Below are positions 11,601 through 22,501 of a stretch of DNA of 64,000 nt, piece after piece. Origin of the DNA: Undaria pinnatifida (lineage: Eukaryota > Sar > Phaeophyceae > Laminariales > Alariaceae). Positions within the stretch are counted from its first letter, which is position 1. Each line of letters begins with the position of its first letter. Location: positions 8,490,415 to 8,554,414 of the forward strand of contig JABAKD010000020.1 in NCBI GenBank assembly GCA_012845835.1, read 5' to 3'. The notes below the pieces were generated by a model. That model ran no database searches and was not told the origin of the DNA. It saw nothing but the letters and a program-made list of their open reading frames with translations. A program made the position numbers and the translations under genes.

Positions 11601-14113
11601 ACGGTATCATACTTCGAAGTAGACAGTTAACGCACACTAAAAACTTCAGTCAAGGCATATGGTAAGATACCTTCAACGTCAAATGTGTACACCATCTATG
11701 TCTACAACGTCAAACGCGCGCATCACCTACGCCAATACCTCGCTCGGACTGATTGTTACCCGTCCAACACTCCTCACCAGGCGATTTTCGACGAAACCGA
11801 CGATGCCGGGGCGGGATATGTTAGCGGGCACCAGGTGGCCGAGCTGTTCGGCAACTCAACCCTCGAGAAAAAGGTGCTAACACTAATTTGGAGGTGAGGA
11901 ACGAAAAATCTGCCAGGTAATAATCTCCCCTCTCATCACCTCCTGACAGCGGCCACGATACAACATGGGAAAACGCGGTACTACCTGTGGCAACGGATAG
12001 CTTAAGAGGCTCCTGCTGATAACCTCGATCATTCTGGACGTCCAATTTGTATTTCATGTTACATCGTAAAATTCCTAGACGTACTCGGGGTACGCAGCTC
12101 ACGTCGATTTCACGGCAATGAGTCAATTCCAGCACTAATAAGGGCATATATACCGCTGTGCACAAAACGTTTGGCTTTGACTTACTTGACACGTCTCGAA
12201 AACGTATGTGGTATTGGAGGTTATCGGACCTGGACGAGGATGGGAGCCTATCGGCGCAGGAATTCAGCATCGCGCTTCACCTTTTCTTTTGCACGACTGA
12301 GAAGAAAATTGGCGTGCCGAACGAGCTCCCTTCAAGGTATTTAGGACACTCACTCGCTTAGCGCGAACACATATGCTGTACCGATATGTCGTTTGCGGTA
12401 TGACGGCTGAAAAATAGGAAATATTTCAATGGGTTTACTTTTTTATTTAATGTAGTTACTTGCCACTCGATGGCTGGTGCTTGGCGTAAAAAATAAACAT
12501 AATTACACCGCCTTTTCTTAACAGGCAAAATTTTGGAACATGTCTCGATACTTGACGTTCCCACCTCTTCGCCAGTTTGTGGCCAGATGGCTATGTCCCA
12601 CCCTCCGTCGCTGGCGGGAAAGAAGGTGAAAAACGAGATCGCATACGCCAGCGCAAAGAGGCGAAAGGACACCGTGCACGAGAGGGAGAAGTTCACAAGC
12701 CAGAAGAAGCTGAGCATGTCAGCTCTGCTTTGGTCGTCAAGCGTACAGCAGATGAAGCGGAGCATGGCAACAGTACGAATAGTGCCACTGGGAATTGTAC
12801 TGTTGGGAATGCCCGCGCTGATAACGGCCGTGACGACAGGAAGAAGAAAGGGAATGAGACTGGTGGGGTCAAGGAAGGGCGGAAAACATCAGGAGGACGA
12901 AAAGAAGAAAAACAACAAGGAAGGCGCCTTATTAAATCGACGGGAGAGGCCGACTCGCCCATACTCCCCACCGAAGGTGCGGAGAGCAAGGTGGCGAAGA
13001 AGAAGAAGAAAAAAAACAAAGATAACGTGAGCGAGCTATAAACATAAAGTAGGATTCCCAAACGGGGAAGGGCGGGGGCGGGAAGGGGTAGTCTCCAATA
13101 CGAGGTGATTGTTGCCTGTATTATTGTCGAGACGAGGCCAGTATTTATCGAAGGCTTCCTTGATCTCACAATTGCAGGTACCAACAAGTCGCCAGGAAAA
13201 AAATCTTCAGGGAGCCGAGCGACAGAATTCTTCTGCGGAAGGGTGTGTTGCAATCGCTGGGAATGCCGCCGAGGACGCAAACAATGCAAGCGGGATAAAG
13301 GTGAATTATGACGCAGCCGGAACTCCGTTTTTATTAAGTGTAATTATTACTTCGTCTGTCCTTGAAGGTGGTGGCAACATAGAAGAAACGACAAGCCTGA
13401 GACATTGCTGTTCGTTCTCTGCTCTTGTAGGAAGGGTGAAGGTTGCGATATGAAGCCACCGTGTGTGAAACGAATGACGGATTTCGACAAGTCCGTGGCT
13501 CGCTCGCACCGGGCCTCGACCACGTGCCTTTTTCTATTGTGAGCGTATAAGAGTGTGGACGTTTTAGTTTCTTATCGTGTATTGTCGGGGTCAATTTTAG
13601 TCCTCCAGAGCGCAGATATCTGGTAACATACTGCCGCGTGGACAAAGAACGACAGACAGATTTCGTTAGACTACGCACGTAACTTCCACGACGAATATTT
13701 CAGCCTGCGTTTACAACGTTGTAGCTGTCGGCACGTCCCGTCTGCTGCCTCATTTGATGGATTTTATACGTCTCGTGCCCCGTGTCATTACTAATCCCAT
13801 TAAGTACCATGGTACGACGAAGGCCAAAAAGAAGAAAAAGCGGACTCCGTCAACACGCGACCAACCACCAACAGCTGATCGGCCGGGCACGGGCGACGCT
13901 GGTGGCGGTGGAGGTTTGGATGGGGACGAAAGTCAGACGGTGGGGACTCTGACCCCGGCGGAGAGGAGGGCCAGGAAAAGTCGCGCGCGTGCTGCTAAAA
14001 TAGAAGAAGCGCGTCTGAAGAAGGAGGAGGCCCTGAGGGACGAGAGGCTGGCCAAGCTAGACCACCAGGACGATTTTAAGAGCTTCAACATGAAGGTTGG
14101 GCCGGACATATAG
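8671..14113 (+). CDS. Protein with two EH (Eps15 homology) domains, endocytic adaptor type
   Basis: Eight exons fit in phase: 8671-8832, 9469-9898, 11119-11207, 11781-11893, 12220-12336, 12576-13026, 13178-13300 and 13805-14113, giving about 597 residues. EH domain 1 (about 15-95) reads YYDKVFEAIVLDKSGTLDGQ, then LTKPQLK joined to DVCSLA, then NDFYVAMRAVALAQSG. EH domain 2 (about 214-310) has DPFCMTEQERARY, IFDETDDAGAGYVSG, LIWRLSDLDEDGSLSAQEF and ALHLFF, ending ELPSSLWPDGYVPPS. Its EF-hand loop (268-279, D-x-D-x-D-G...E) is canonical; the loops of EH1 are degenerate. A serine/threonine/lysine-rich linker with two similar KWFS-containing units separates the domains. The C-terminal half is highly charged, with KKKKKK runs and a probable helix (about 545-590). 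EH domains bind NPF motifs in endocytosis (Eps15, Pan1, plant AtEH/Pan1), so a clathrin or actin endocytic role is inferred. The last acceptor (ATTAAG) is the weakest junction. Confidence 0.85.
9266..9392 (-). repeat. Dispersed repeat in intron 1 of the EH gene, with (TA)n
   Basis: The block containing 'cacaggacatgctccagtca' on the minus strand, followed by a (GTT)n-like stretch, recurs at about 42325-42460 (plus) and more weakly at 26425-26525 (plus). A (TA) run of about 18 bases follows at 9375-9392. The repeat has no coding capacity and could be a SINE or MITE fragment. Confidence 0.55.
10091..10550. mobile_element. Foldback element with about 170-bp inverted arms and a tRNA-like core
   Basis: The left arm (10091-10268) and right arm (10380-10550) are imperfect reverse complements over their whole length. 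Examples are 'tgtgtgtatagga' against 'tcctatacacaca', 'agagcttctc' against 'gagaagctctt', and 'gcctgctt' against 'aagcaggc'. The roughly 110-bp core contains on the minus strand GCAGGTTCGAGTCCCGC (10295-10311), a near-perfect tRNA T-arm/B box. The element lies in intron 2 of the EH gene. No transposase is present, so it is non-autonomous. A transcript through this intron would form a very long hairpin. Confidence 0.75.
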
Positions 14114-14534
14114 TATTCGTTCCTTCGATTGGTAGTTCCTTTGACCTCGATCGGCAGTGTAGCCCGTAGATAAGCTATTAATACTAGGGATTTGTCCTTT
14201 CTTGACCGAAATGTGACGCGGCTCAGCAGTTGGTCGAGAGTCGTGTTTTTCACGTAACGTGCGGCAATGAACGTTTTTTCCGGAAAAGCGAAGTATAGCA
14301 GGAAAGCATGGCTTGTCCGTAGCAAGGCAGGCAGCCGGGCTGGTCGGCAGGAAACGCCGAAAATGTCAAGATGCGAGCCGTTGCTTGGCACCATTTTCAC
14401 CCTCACCTCTATCAAGCATCTTACTTGTGTACTTATTAATAGCATTGATAGTGTCAAGTATTGCACCCCTCGACCCCCCTTTGTGTGCACTTTGACCTGC
14501 GTATTCCCATGACCGTACCGCTTGACAATAGGCG
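14114..14534. other. Intergenic stretch between the EH gene and the zinc-finger gene
   Basis: This should hold the 3' end of the EH gene and the 5' region of the zinc-finger gene, which lie on the same strand. I see no recognisable exon or repeat. Confidence 0.4.
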
Positions 14535-17500
14535 ATGGACCCTATGCACACATCCCAAGATGACATCAACATCCACAACCTGTCATTTGCGGGAGACGGC
14601 ACCGCCGACAAAAGTGGCGGCTTGTCTCTCGCGCAACTGAGCACTCCCCTACCCCACCTGACGCCGCACCCTGGCCGTCAGCCTTGCTTCCGGACACAAC
14701 AAGTAAGCTTTCTCGAAAGCAAGCACAGAATGAACAGCTAGCTCGTGTCGAGCCACGCTTGTACCAAATGTGGGATACGCAGCGTAGAGATAGAGGCCAC
14801 GCTCGTATGGGGTACGCAGTTTAGGGATACCAGCCACACCAACGCCTACCGTTGATCGCCGTTTGCAAGCGTCGGGGAATCTGGATTAACTCTTTTGAGA
14901 TTTCGGTAGGAGGGGGGGGTGGGAGTGGGGTGGGGGGGGGGGGGTCGAAACAAAGTGGCGATTACAGCATCGACTACACGAACTATCTCGAGCTGTCGGA
15001 GTGGGGGACAAATGTATCCCAAAACGCGACGTTTGGAGATGTACGGCACGGTGCGCAGCATGGCGATACTTGCTGTGTTTCTTGCACGCTCTTCTTCCAG
15101 AGGGTTGACACGACCACCGCGGTTCTCGCTTTGTAGACCACTGCACCTGGCCCTCAGAAGCGTTTTAGGAGACCTCTTGACACCATCGATTGTCTTCGCG
15201 GACCCACGTTTTTCTCTGCGTACAGTTCAGCGTGTCTTTCCCGTCGGGGATCAGGCGCGCCTCCTCGCTCACCCCGTCTTTGGAAGTAAGGTTGGGGCCA
15301 CCCCCAACCTCAACGCGGACGTGCTGTCAGGAAATCGTAAAATTCAGCTGCGATGGCAATCATGGCGATGGCGGTGGGGCTGAGAACGTTTCAAGAAAAT
15401 TAAGGTAAGAGTTCATTCAACCCACGCCGACCATTTATTTGCCGTGCTCACTGTTTCTATCGCTACAAGATATCCTTCTTTTTTTGTGTGATGGTACATC
15501 CCTTTGGGTGATGCGTCGCCTTCCCCCACCAGCCCCCCCCGCCCTCCATTTCCTCCCATTTCGAGCGACCTGTTGGCGCGCTAAGCGTAACTTTTTCGAA
15601 AGGAAACGGTCGAGGCCGCCCGTCTTTAAGTGCGGTTCCGTATCTCGGTGCGCTCTTCAGGATGTGGTCTGATATCGATAACAATAGCGTCCGATTGCGG
15701 TCGAAGGACAAGGTCTCTAACGCAGTGATTTTTTTCAGGCAACCAAACCTCCGTTCTTCTAGTAGGGGGGTAGACCACCAGCAGATAGCACGATGTGAGA
15801 TCCCCTACTAGGTCGTTCTTTTAGGAGGGACATGTTTCACCTCCCCCCCCCCCCCCCGCCCCCGCCCCCCCGACTGGACCCTTCTTCCAGGAAGGGTGTG
15901 TTTCACCCCCCCCAGGCCTTCCCCCCCCCCGCGCTGGAGTTGGCGTCGTTTGGCAACGATGCTGTAAAGCACGCCTCTCACTACGCGAGCTAGACCACGA
16001 GGGTGACGTCTTTAGGTTTTCTGGTGTTTAGGCTTTGGCGGTAAACGAGACGGTGGTCGAGTCAAATTTTGTTTTGCGTAGTGGAGAACCCTAACTCCGC
16101 ACAAGGGGAACGATCGCATCACACAGTGGGAATATGGTAAGGCACCCACGAGGCAGTTACATGGCATCCCATTGCTGTCTCTGGAAGTGGCCACACCAAA
16201 AAAACAAACAAGTGTATTCGAAGCTGTCATCTGTATGGAAGAGAGTGCACAAGAAGGTGCGGAAGTCCGCCTCACAAGTGGTTCTTTGTGGGAAGCAACA
16301 CACCCTTCATGCGATCCGTCGAACACCTCGCGGCGCTTCGCGCTTGGTGAACGCGATGTCTGCCTCCTTGTGAGTGATAACGCGAGATGCTCCGTCCTGG
16401 TATTGTAGGGATGCGAGGGTCTATGGTCATACGACTACGGCTAGACATGAAATAAGCACATGCACCCCTAGGCTCTTTCTGTAATGCCGAAGGCTTGAGC
16501 AAGGAACGCGCACCCTGCTCGTTTGTCTGCGCCTTGCTCCGCACCCTGCCGTGTCTCCCGCACTCTTCCTTTAGGTGTCCAGAGTGCGCGGAGCTCGTAG
16601 AAAGTGCTCAGATAGAGAGTCACATCAGGTCGACCTGCAGACTGCTTCCGTGTACGCTGTGCTCGCGCCTCACGCTGCCCGCCGCCCGAGATCTCCACCT
16701 AGAGGAGGCGTGCCCGAACCGCCGGCGGGATTGCACGCGGTGCGGGGAGCCGGTGATGCTGAGCAAATTTGCGAACCACGAAAAGGAGGGGGGCTGCGCG
16801 CGCAGGGTCGTGCCTTGCAAGGCATGCAGGGATTTTTGTTTCGCCGACGAGCTCAAGAGGCATGAGGTGTGGCATGGGGGGGGGGGCAGTTGCTGTGGGG
16901 TAGTGGCTAGGTCAAGGGTGGAATACGAGAAAAGGCTGCGTCGTCAGGCGGCGTCTAATCTGGCGTTAGTTGGGGGGGGGCAGAGCGGGGGGGGGGAGGC
17001 GATACTCGATATTCATGCGTGGCCGTAGTCGTATGACCATAGACCCTCGCATTCCTACAATGCCGGGACGGAGCATGTCGGGTTTTCACCGACCAGGCAG
17101 GCATTGCTTGCACCAAGCGCGAAGCGCCGTGAGGTTTTTGGCGAGTCACATCAAGAGTGAGCTGCATCCTACTAAGAACCGCTTGCGAGGCGGACTTGGA
17201 TATGGATGACAGCTTCAACGAGTTCATTTAATTTCCGGTATGGCCACTTCCAGAGACAGTAATGGGAATACTATGCAACTGCCTCGTGGGTGCCTTACCA
17301 TAAACGTTACCAGTATGTGACACTATCATTCCCCTTGTGCGGAGTAAAAGTTCTCCACCCCGCGCAAATGATCTAACTCGGCCACCAGCTGTGATCGACC
17401 GCAAAAAAAAAAAGGACGGGGGGGCGGGGGGGGGGGTTGTGTGACCTCGGGTCTAAGCTACCAAAACGAGGGAGCTGGATAAAAAGTGCGACGACAATAA

Positions 17501-20500
17501 TGATGGGATAGAAACTGGGAAAAAAAAGGAGTGGCAGCTTCCAAGAACGTGTGCCCATGAAAAAAATACGCGCCTTCACACACTAATACACCGTTCTTAC
17601 TTGCAATGGCGCTACCACCGAGACGACGAGCGTTATGCACCTCGGGACCACCCGACCGCGATGTCCCAGAAGGTGTGCCCCCCCTCCCCTCCTCCTTAGC
17701 AGGATGTACTGATATGGTGTGTTTGGAGGTGTTCTGGTGTTGCGGTCCTCCTCGGCCAACCTTTTGTGAGACTCGCCGGACACCCGAGCACCTCGCGGTG
17801 CTTTCGCGCTTTCTCGCAAGCGGACTCTGCCTTGTCGGTGAAAACCCGACGCGCAAAGTCCCGGCATTGTTTACAGGAATGAGGGCGGCCATGTTCTTGA
17901 GACTAAGGGCCATGAATGATATGAGTACACCCCCCTTCTTCCCGTGAGAAATTTTGTCTCAGGTTGTTTTGCACAGTACGACAGCCAAAAGGGTTCAGAT
18001 TCAATTTGTCCCGCGCACATTGCGGCACGCACTCTGGAGTAACCCTGATGTTTGCCGGTCGTTTTTTATGGGCACACACGGCACCTGCGTTGGCAGGAGA
18101 GAGAATGCCACGAGAGGCGGGTTCGGTGCCGTTCCTGCGGCGACTCTCTTCCAGCCCGACAGCTGGAAGAGCATGCCTCATCACTGTGTAGGAGCAAAGG
18201 CTGGAAGTGTGGCTGCGGCCACGGTCCACTTCCGCTCGTGGAAAGGCGAGACCACCTCAAGAACTGCGAGGCGTTTGTGGACACGTGGGAGGCGTCCATC
18301 GAAAAGGTGTGCGGGTCAAGGCTACTGATGGGAGGCACATCATGCGATCATGCTTAGCTGTAGTCGTATAACCCTAGAACCTTCGCTCCCCCGCAATGTC
18401 TTGGTAGAACACGTTTTTTTTGTTTTCACCGACCAGGCAGACTACGGCAGGGGACGCGGGGCGTCTAAATATATCGGCAACTCATGGCCACTCGAGCGAG
18501 TTCCTGCCGTGTGTTCGTGTTTGAAAGAGTCGCGATGTATATATATATATAGGTATTTTTCTATTTTATTTTTCGCGACGCGTTCTACGATAGAGATATT
18601 AGCGCTTTTCGTCTGAAATGTTTTCTGAATGACGCGGCTCCTTAACCCCAAATCGTCGAAAATGGGTAATTTTTTTTACGACTCTCTCGTTGTACGTACA
18701 CCTAGGCTATGGGATTTGCTCAATTCGGTATGACAGCAGTTTTATTTTCTCCTATTGGATCAGTTTTTGGGAGACGTCTTGAGCTCCCAAAATCGAGGAA
18801 TCTTGAAGAAAAAAACGGGGTGCATCTCTGTCGTAGCACGCATCTCGTCTTGAAGTTGTTTTTTTTCGACTCGCCCGCTTTGAGCGAGGCAGTGTTCGTC
18901 AGCCCCCAAACAAGATGGTCAAGACACCCGGACAGTCGATGATTTGATGATTCAGGTCGTTCATCATTATCTCCCAACAGAGAGAAGGAGCGGCAGAAAA
19001 AGTGACGCCGTGCGTCATCCCGGACACATTTAGTCGCCAAGATCCACATGCTTCACAGTATGCCAATATCCCGAACAGGCACGTAACTGTCAAGATAAAA
19101 AAGCACAGTGAACGAACAGGCAGTACAGGACCGTTCGTGTTTCTTGGGAGTTATAACGGGGTCTCTCCGCCCTTTCGTAGTTCGGGTCTGCGCGAAATAC
19201 CCCCTCGAAGCACCTTTGTAGAGCCACCCTGGCCTTTAGGGAGGGACATGTGAGAGGGACGGATGGGGGCGGCGGCTGAGGTTTCTGAGCACACCTTTTC
19301 GTTTCTTGACGGGCAGGATCGCTTAATCGAAATAAGGTTATAGGTGCGCCGGCTCCTATATATTTTATTCGTGGGCGCAAGCTCCAATGCCAGTACGTTC
19401 GGCAGGCATGGGCTCTCCTCTCATCTGCTGCTGTACGTATGTGGTCGTTGTTCCTTCGTTTCTTCTAAGCCAATTTTGCGTCGACCTATCCGTAAGGAGA
19501 AATGAGATCACTTTCTCCGCTAGTATCCCGCGGATTTTTGCGGCTTCTTCCTTCACACTGATCAGCTGGCCAACACCGCAATCCAAGGGGTAACTGATAG
19601 AACATAACATGAGCGGATATTCTGCTCCGGGCATGTTTTTCTTTTTCCCCGTTGAATGTTACACTCGCAGGTTATATCTCGAATGCCCAAGACCGAGGTG
19701 GTTCGAAGTGTTGGAAAGGTAAGAGGGTCCTTCGAAATAATGCCCTAGTATTGATCAGCTCCGCCCTCCTCTTGGATTGACGGGGAAAAAAATGCAAAGG
19801 ATGGTCGCGGGCGGGGGCGGCTCGAGAAGCTGGAATGGCCTCTAGAAGTAAAAGTCGCAAACTTACGATAGGTAGAAACCAACTGACCATAAAAGAAAAT
19901 ACTTTTCTGGATGTCGATAACAGCACAATCAAAGCGCGGATTCGAGATATATCCAGATTTTCAGTAACAACTTCGCAACCTCCTTCCACATGGCATGTTT
20001 CCTCCACCCGCCCCTGGCTTCCCCTGTCTTCATAGCCACCCTCCTAGCGCATGCCGCAATGCGTGTTAGCACAGCGTTACCCCCTTCCACCACACGGGTG
20101 TGCCTCCGTCCCGCCGACACGTCTTAATTGTTTTACTTCAGGAAAAACGCAACAATGCCAGGTATAAAACCTGACAAAGCGCCACGTTTATTTCATACAT
20201 GATATCTGAAGCAGCGGGTTAACGAGCTCTAACCCCGGCACAGGTAATGACCTTGACGCGCATCGAAGACCCGGAAATAGCGCTGCTGGCGTTTGCCGAG
20301 TCCAAGGGAAATGCGTCCGCGGCTGCCAAACGAATATCCGACGGCAGGTACTTCATCTCAAGAGTCATCCCACACCGTAGGAGTGCCGCAGATTCTAAGA
20401 ATTTTCCGAGCTCCTAACATGATGGAGAGCTAGCTCAACATTTCACCCGAAACGTGACTTCGAAGGCGTTCGTTTCGCGCAATCCGACAAAGCTCTTTTA

Positions 20501-21950
20501 TTCGCTAGTCTTAAAACAAAATACGCCCGTAAACTATCGGGCTAACCGGCAGCTCTTTACTCGTGGAGCTCAACCAATCAGAGTGCCAGAAAAAAAACAT
20601 TCAACCCCAAAAGAGCGACCCCTACCGCACTATAGAGGGATGACTTCTCAGTTGTGTGCGTGTGTGTCGGCCGCGTTTTTATGCGCTTGTGGGCATTGTA
20701 CCTAGTAGCACACGATTTGTTTTTTTCATGCTTCAAATACATCAGCTGTGAGTTCGATCAATCTAAGCGTCGATACTCACCTTTTTTGCAAGCTGCGCAA
20801 CTTGTACCCCTTTCGGCGGTAGCTGTGTAGCAAAACTGTGAAAACATAACTGGAGTCACCGTGCCATAGGAGAAGGAGGCGCGATAAAAATTGAAGGCAA
20901 GAACCGGGGCGAAGAAGGGACAACACCTGTGACCACGGCTTGTCTAGAAGTTGGAAAGTAGAAGTGCGAAACAAAAAAAAACAAAAAAAGGAGGCTGGTG
21001 GGTAGTGCTTAATGTACTGCACGCAACTTACACATTACGCTCCGTGCTGTAGTACAACTTACACAGTAGCTCTAAGCTACACTCCGCGCTGTAGCAACTC
21101 ACAGCAGGCAATTGATCACGCAATAATAAGCCCATGTAGGTTGTCTTTTATAGTTGTCGTGCTTTCTACCCTATGCTTTATCCTGGCGATGCTTCAACAA
21201 AGGAGAATCAATGCTGAATGCGAAAGACCTTATCGTCTGTATCCGGCGGTTGCCTGATTTTCTTTCTGCACAGAGACGCAAGTTCGAACGCAGAGAACTT
21301 CAATCTTGTGCGACTGCCGGTGTACAGTGTACGGCTACTGAAAGAGGCAAAAAATTGTGAAAATTGTGCATTTTACAGTTACTACACACCTGCGTTGCAT
21401 TTTTGTTTTCCGGCAGATGGGTAAAATTGAAGTGTTGGTTAGAAGCCCTACCCTTTGAGCTGCTTCAGTTGCTTCTACCCGTTGAGCTGCTCCAGCCACT
21501 TCTACCCGTTGAGCTGCTTTAGTTACTGCTACCCGTTGAGCTGCTTCAATCACTTATGTCCGTTGAGCTACCGCGTCAGACGCCTGCCTTCTACCCGTTG
21601 AGCTGCTTCAGTAACATGACCGAAGTAGCCGAACGGGTAGAGCTTCTAACTCGCATGAACCTTGAGCCCATCATACTTCCACGCCAGCCTGTGTCGTGTT
21701 AACTTGACTCGGTTATTAAAACAACGGTGGGCTAGCTGCTTGCTTCATTTTCCAACCCTCGGCAGTATCGTTCACGCATCTCACCACTTCATATACAACA
21801 TCTGATCGATTTGTCGTTGGCGACAGGGCGTACCTCGACGAGCTCTTCCTTGCCGCCGACATCGTCAGCGTGGGAGTGTTTCTCAGGGCCCTCAAAAAGC
21901 CGGGGAAGAGAGGATCTGGGGCTCTCTGGCGGGAAGGAATTGCGCCATGA
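14535..21950 (+). CDS. TRAF-type zinc-finger protein (exon model; 3' half less certain)
   Basis: Exons 14535-14702, 15331-15404, 16575-16866 and 18097-18306 join in phase to give an N-terminal leader and then cysteine/histidine-rich TRAF-type fingers: RCPECAELVESAQIESHI, CRLLPCTLC, DLHLEEACPNRRRDCTRCG, HEKEGGCARRVVPCKAC, then LKRHE joined to ERECHERRVRCRSC and a final CGCGHGPLPLVERRDHLKNC. This domain usually mediates protein or ubiquitin-related interactions (TRAF, XAF1, TRAFD1). Reading straight on gives a stop at 18355-18357 (264 residues), where a mobile repeat begins. The favoured alternative splices at 18306 (GAAAAG|GTGTGC, like exon 3's CATGAG|GTGTGG). It adds phase-compatible exons 19671-19718, 20244-20347 and 21827-21950 for 339 residues, with tail IEDPEIALLAFAESKGN and AYLDELFLAADIVSVGVFLR. 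That tail could be a separate gene. Exons 1 and 2 rest on splice signals only. Confidence 0.65.
15835..15935. repeat. Poly-C / poly-G tract in an intron
   Basis: Runs of 15 or more C separated by single bases fill this stretch; the minus strand could form G-quadruplexes. It lies in intron 2 of the zinc-finger gene. Exact run lengths may be unreliable in the assembly. Confidence 0.7.
16075..16440 (-). repeat. Inverted-repeat arm A flanking zinc-finger exon 3
   Basis: This block is the imperfect reverse complement of 17023-17362. Shared parts include the 'gtatggtcatacgactacgg'-like end, 'gcgaggg', 'gcatcgcgct'-type middle, 'ttccagagacagcaatggga' and 'cgcacaaggggaacgat'. It sits in the intron before exon 3. 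It belongs to a dispersed family with further pieces at 17740-17900, 18355-18450 and 32245-32335, recognised by 'cctggtcggtgaaaacccg'. Confidence 0.75.
17023..17362 (+). repeat. Inverted-repeat arm B flanking zinc-finger exon 3
   Basis: This is the partner of arm A in opposite orientation, in the intron after exon 3. The end 'gtcgtatgaccatagaccct' and inner 'gttttcaccgaccaggcagg' are typical of the family. Together the arms can pair across exon 3 in the pre-mRNA. Confidence 0.75.
17740..17900 (-). repeat. Partial copy of the 'ggtcggtgaaaacccg' repeat
   Basis: Only the inner part is present ('ctgccttgtcggtgaaaacc' with the preceding 'cacctcgcggtgctttcgcg'). It lies in the same zinc-finger intron as arm B. 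Confidence 0.55.
18355..18450 (+). repeat. Partial copy of the 'ggtcggtgaaaacccg' repeat at the zinc-finger ORF end
   Basis: It starts with 'gtagtcgtataaccctagaa' and ends with 'tttcaccgaccaggcagact'. The in-frame stop of zinc-finger exon 4 (18355-18357) lies exactly at its left border, so that stop may be contributed by the insertion. Confidence 0.6.
18577..18845. mobile_element. MITE with GACGCGTTCTACGATAGAGA-type ends, copy 1
   Basis: The left end GACGCGTTCTACGATAGAGA is mirrored at the right end, whose reverse complement is AGATGCGTGCTACGACAGAG. The interior 'tttctgaatgacgcggctcc' and 'cctaggctatgggattt' is shared with copies at 59758-60029 and, inverted, 22185-22464. It has no coding capacity, as expected for a miniature inverted-repeat element. 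Confidence 0.75.
20400..20655 (+). mobile_element. MITE-like repeat, family 2, copy 1
   Basis: The block 'caacatttcacccgaaacgt' ... 'ttcgaaggcgttcgtttcgc' ... 'tgccagaaaaaaaacattca' recurs at 31010-31290, 59545-59750 and, inverted and interrupted, 22502-23065. Copies end near a GTCATCCCACGGC-like motif on one side and its complement on the other, suggesting terminal inverted repeats. No coding sequence was found. It lies between the last two exons of the zinc-finger model. Confidence 0.6.
21449..21645 (-). repeat. Tandem array of about 31-bp units resembling a tRNA D-arm
   Basis: Five to six degenerate units share AGCAGCTCAACGGGTAGAAG on the minus strand, very close to a tRNA D-arm and A box (consensus TRGCNNARNNGG). 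At the right edge the plus strand reads TAGCCGAACGGGTAGAGC, an even better A box facing the other way. No complete tRNA fold follows it. It lies in the intron before the last exon of the zinc-finger model. Confidence 0.65.
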
Positions 21951-22184
21951 CAACGACCAACCAGATGCTAATCCAGGAGTTGCGTGCCGACGAACCAGAG
22001 GTCGAGTTGAGAGTCGTTTTCTATACCTCGTCTGTGCCGTCAGACCCCTGCCGAGGAGACACCAACACGACCAAACGATATGCGCCTACAGTAAGCGTAT
22101 GCCTTGCAAACGCTATTTTTCAATCCCGCGCAAGAGCGTGCTCCCTCTCGAGCCTAAGGCGGTTGTCGGGTGCAAATAATTTTT

Positions 22185-22464
22185 GACGCGTGCTACGATA
22201 GAGGTGCACCATTTTTTTTTCTAACACTACCCCTCACTTTAGGAGGAGGTTAAGACACGTCCTTCTTAACCCAAAAACTGATTTGATCCCGGATGAGAAA
22301 TAAACCTGCTCTATCGCGGATGAAAAATCCCATGGCCTGGGTATACGACGAGAATCATGCAATTTTTTTTTGCCTATTTCCGACGATTTTGGATCAAGGA
22401 GCCCAGTCATTCAGAAAGCTTTTCAGACGAAGAGTGGTGTTATGCCTCTATCGTAGCACGCGTT
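22185..22464. mobile_element. MITE with ACGCGTGCTACGATAGAGG-type ends, copy 2
   Basis: The ends ACGCGTGCTACGATAGAGG (left) and its complement (right, ending at 22464) are nearly identical. The interior is in inverse orientation relative to copies 1 and 4 ('cggatgaaaaatcccatggc', 'agtcattcagaaa'). Confidence 0.8.
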
Positions 22465-22501
22465 TCTTCAGCTGAATAACTGGAGACTTTACCGTCTTCG
22501 T

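Noticed and set aside
11404-11640. Possible extra exon (frame with YAGIVVGAIASRNAVGLHD) in the EH gene
   Set aside because: It lies in the intron between RARYM and IFDETDD, which join directly into a standard EH domain; including it would break the domain.
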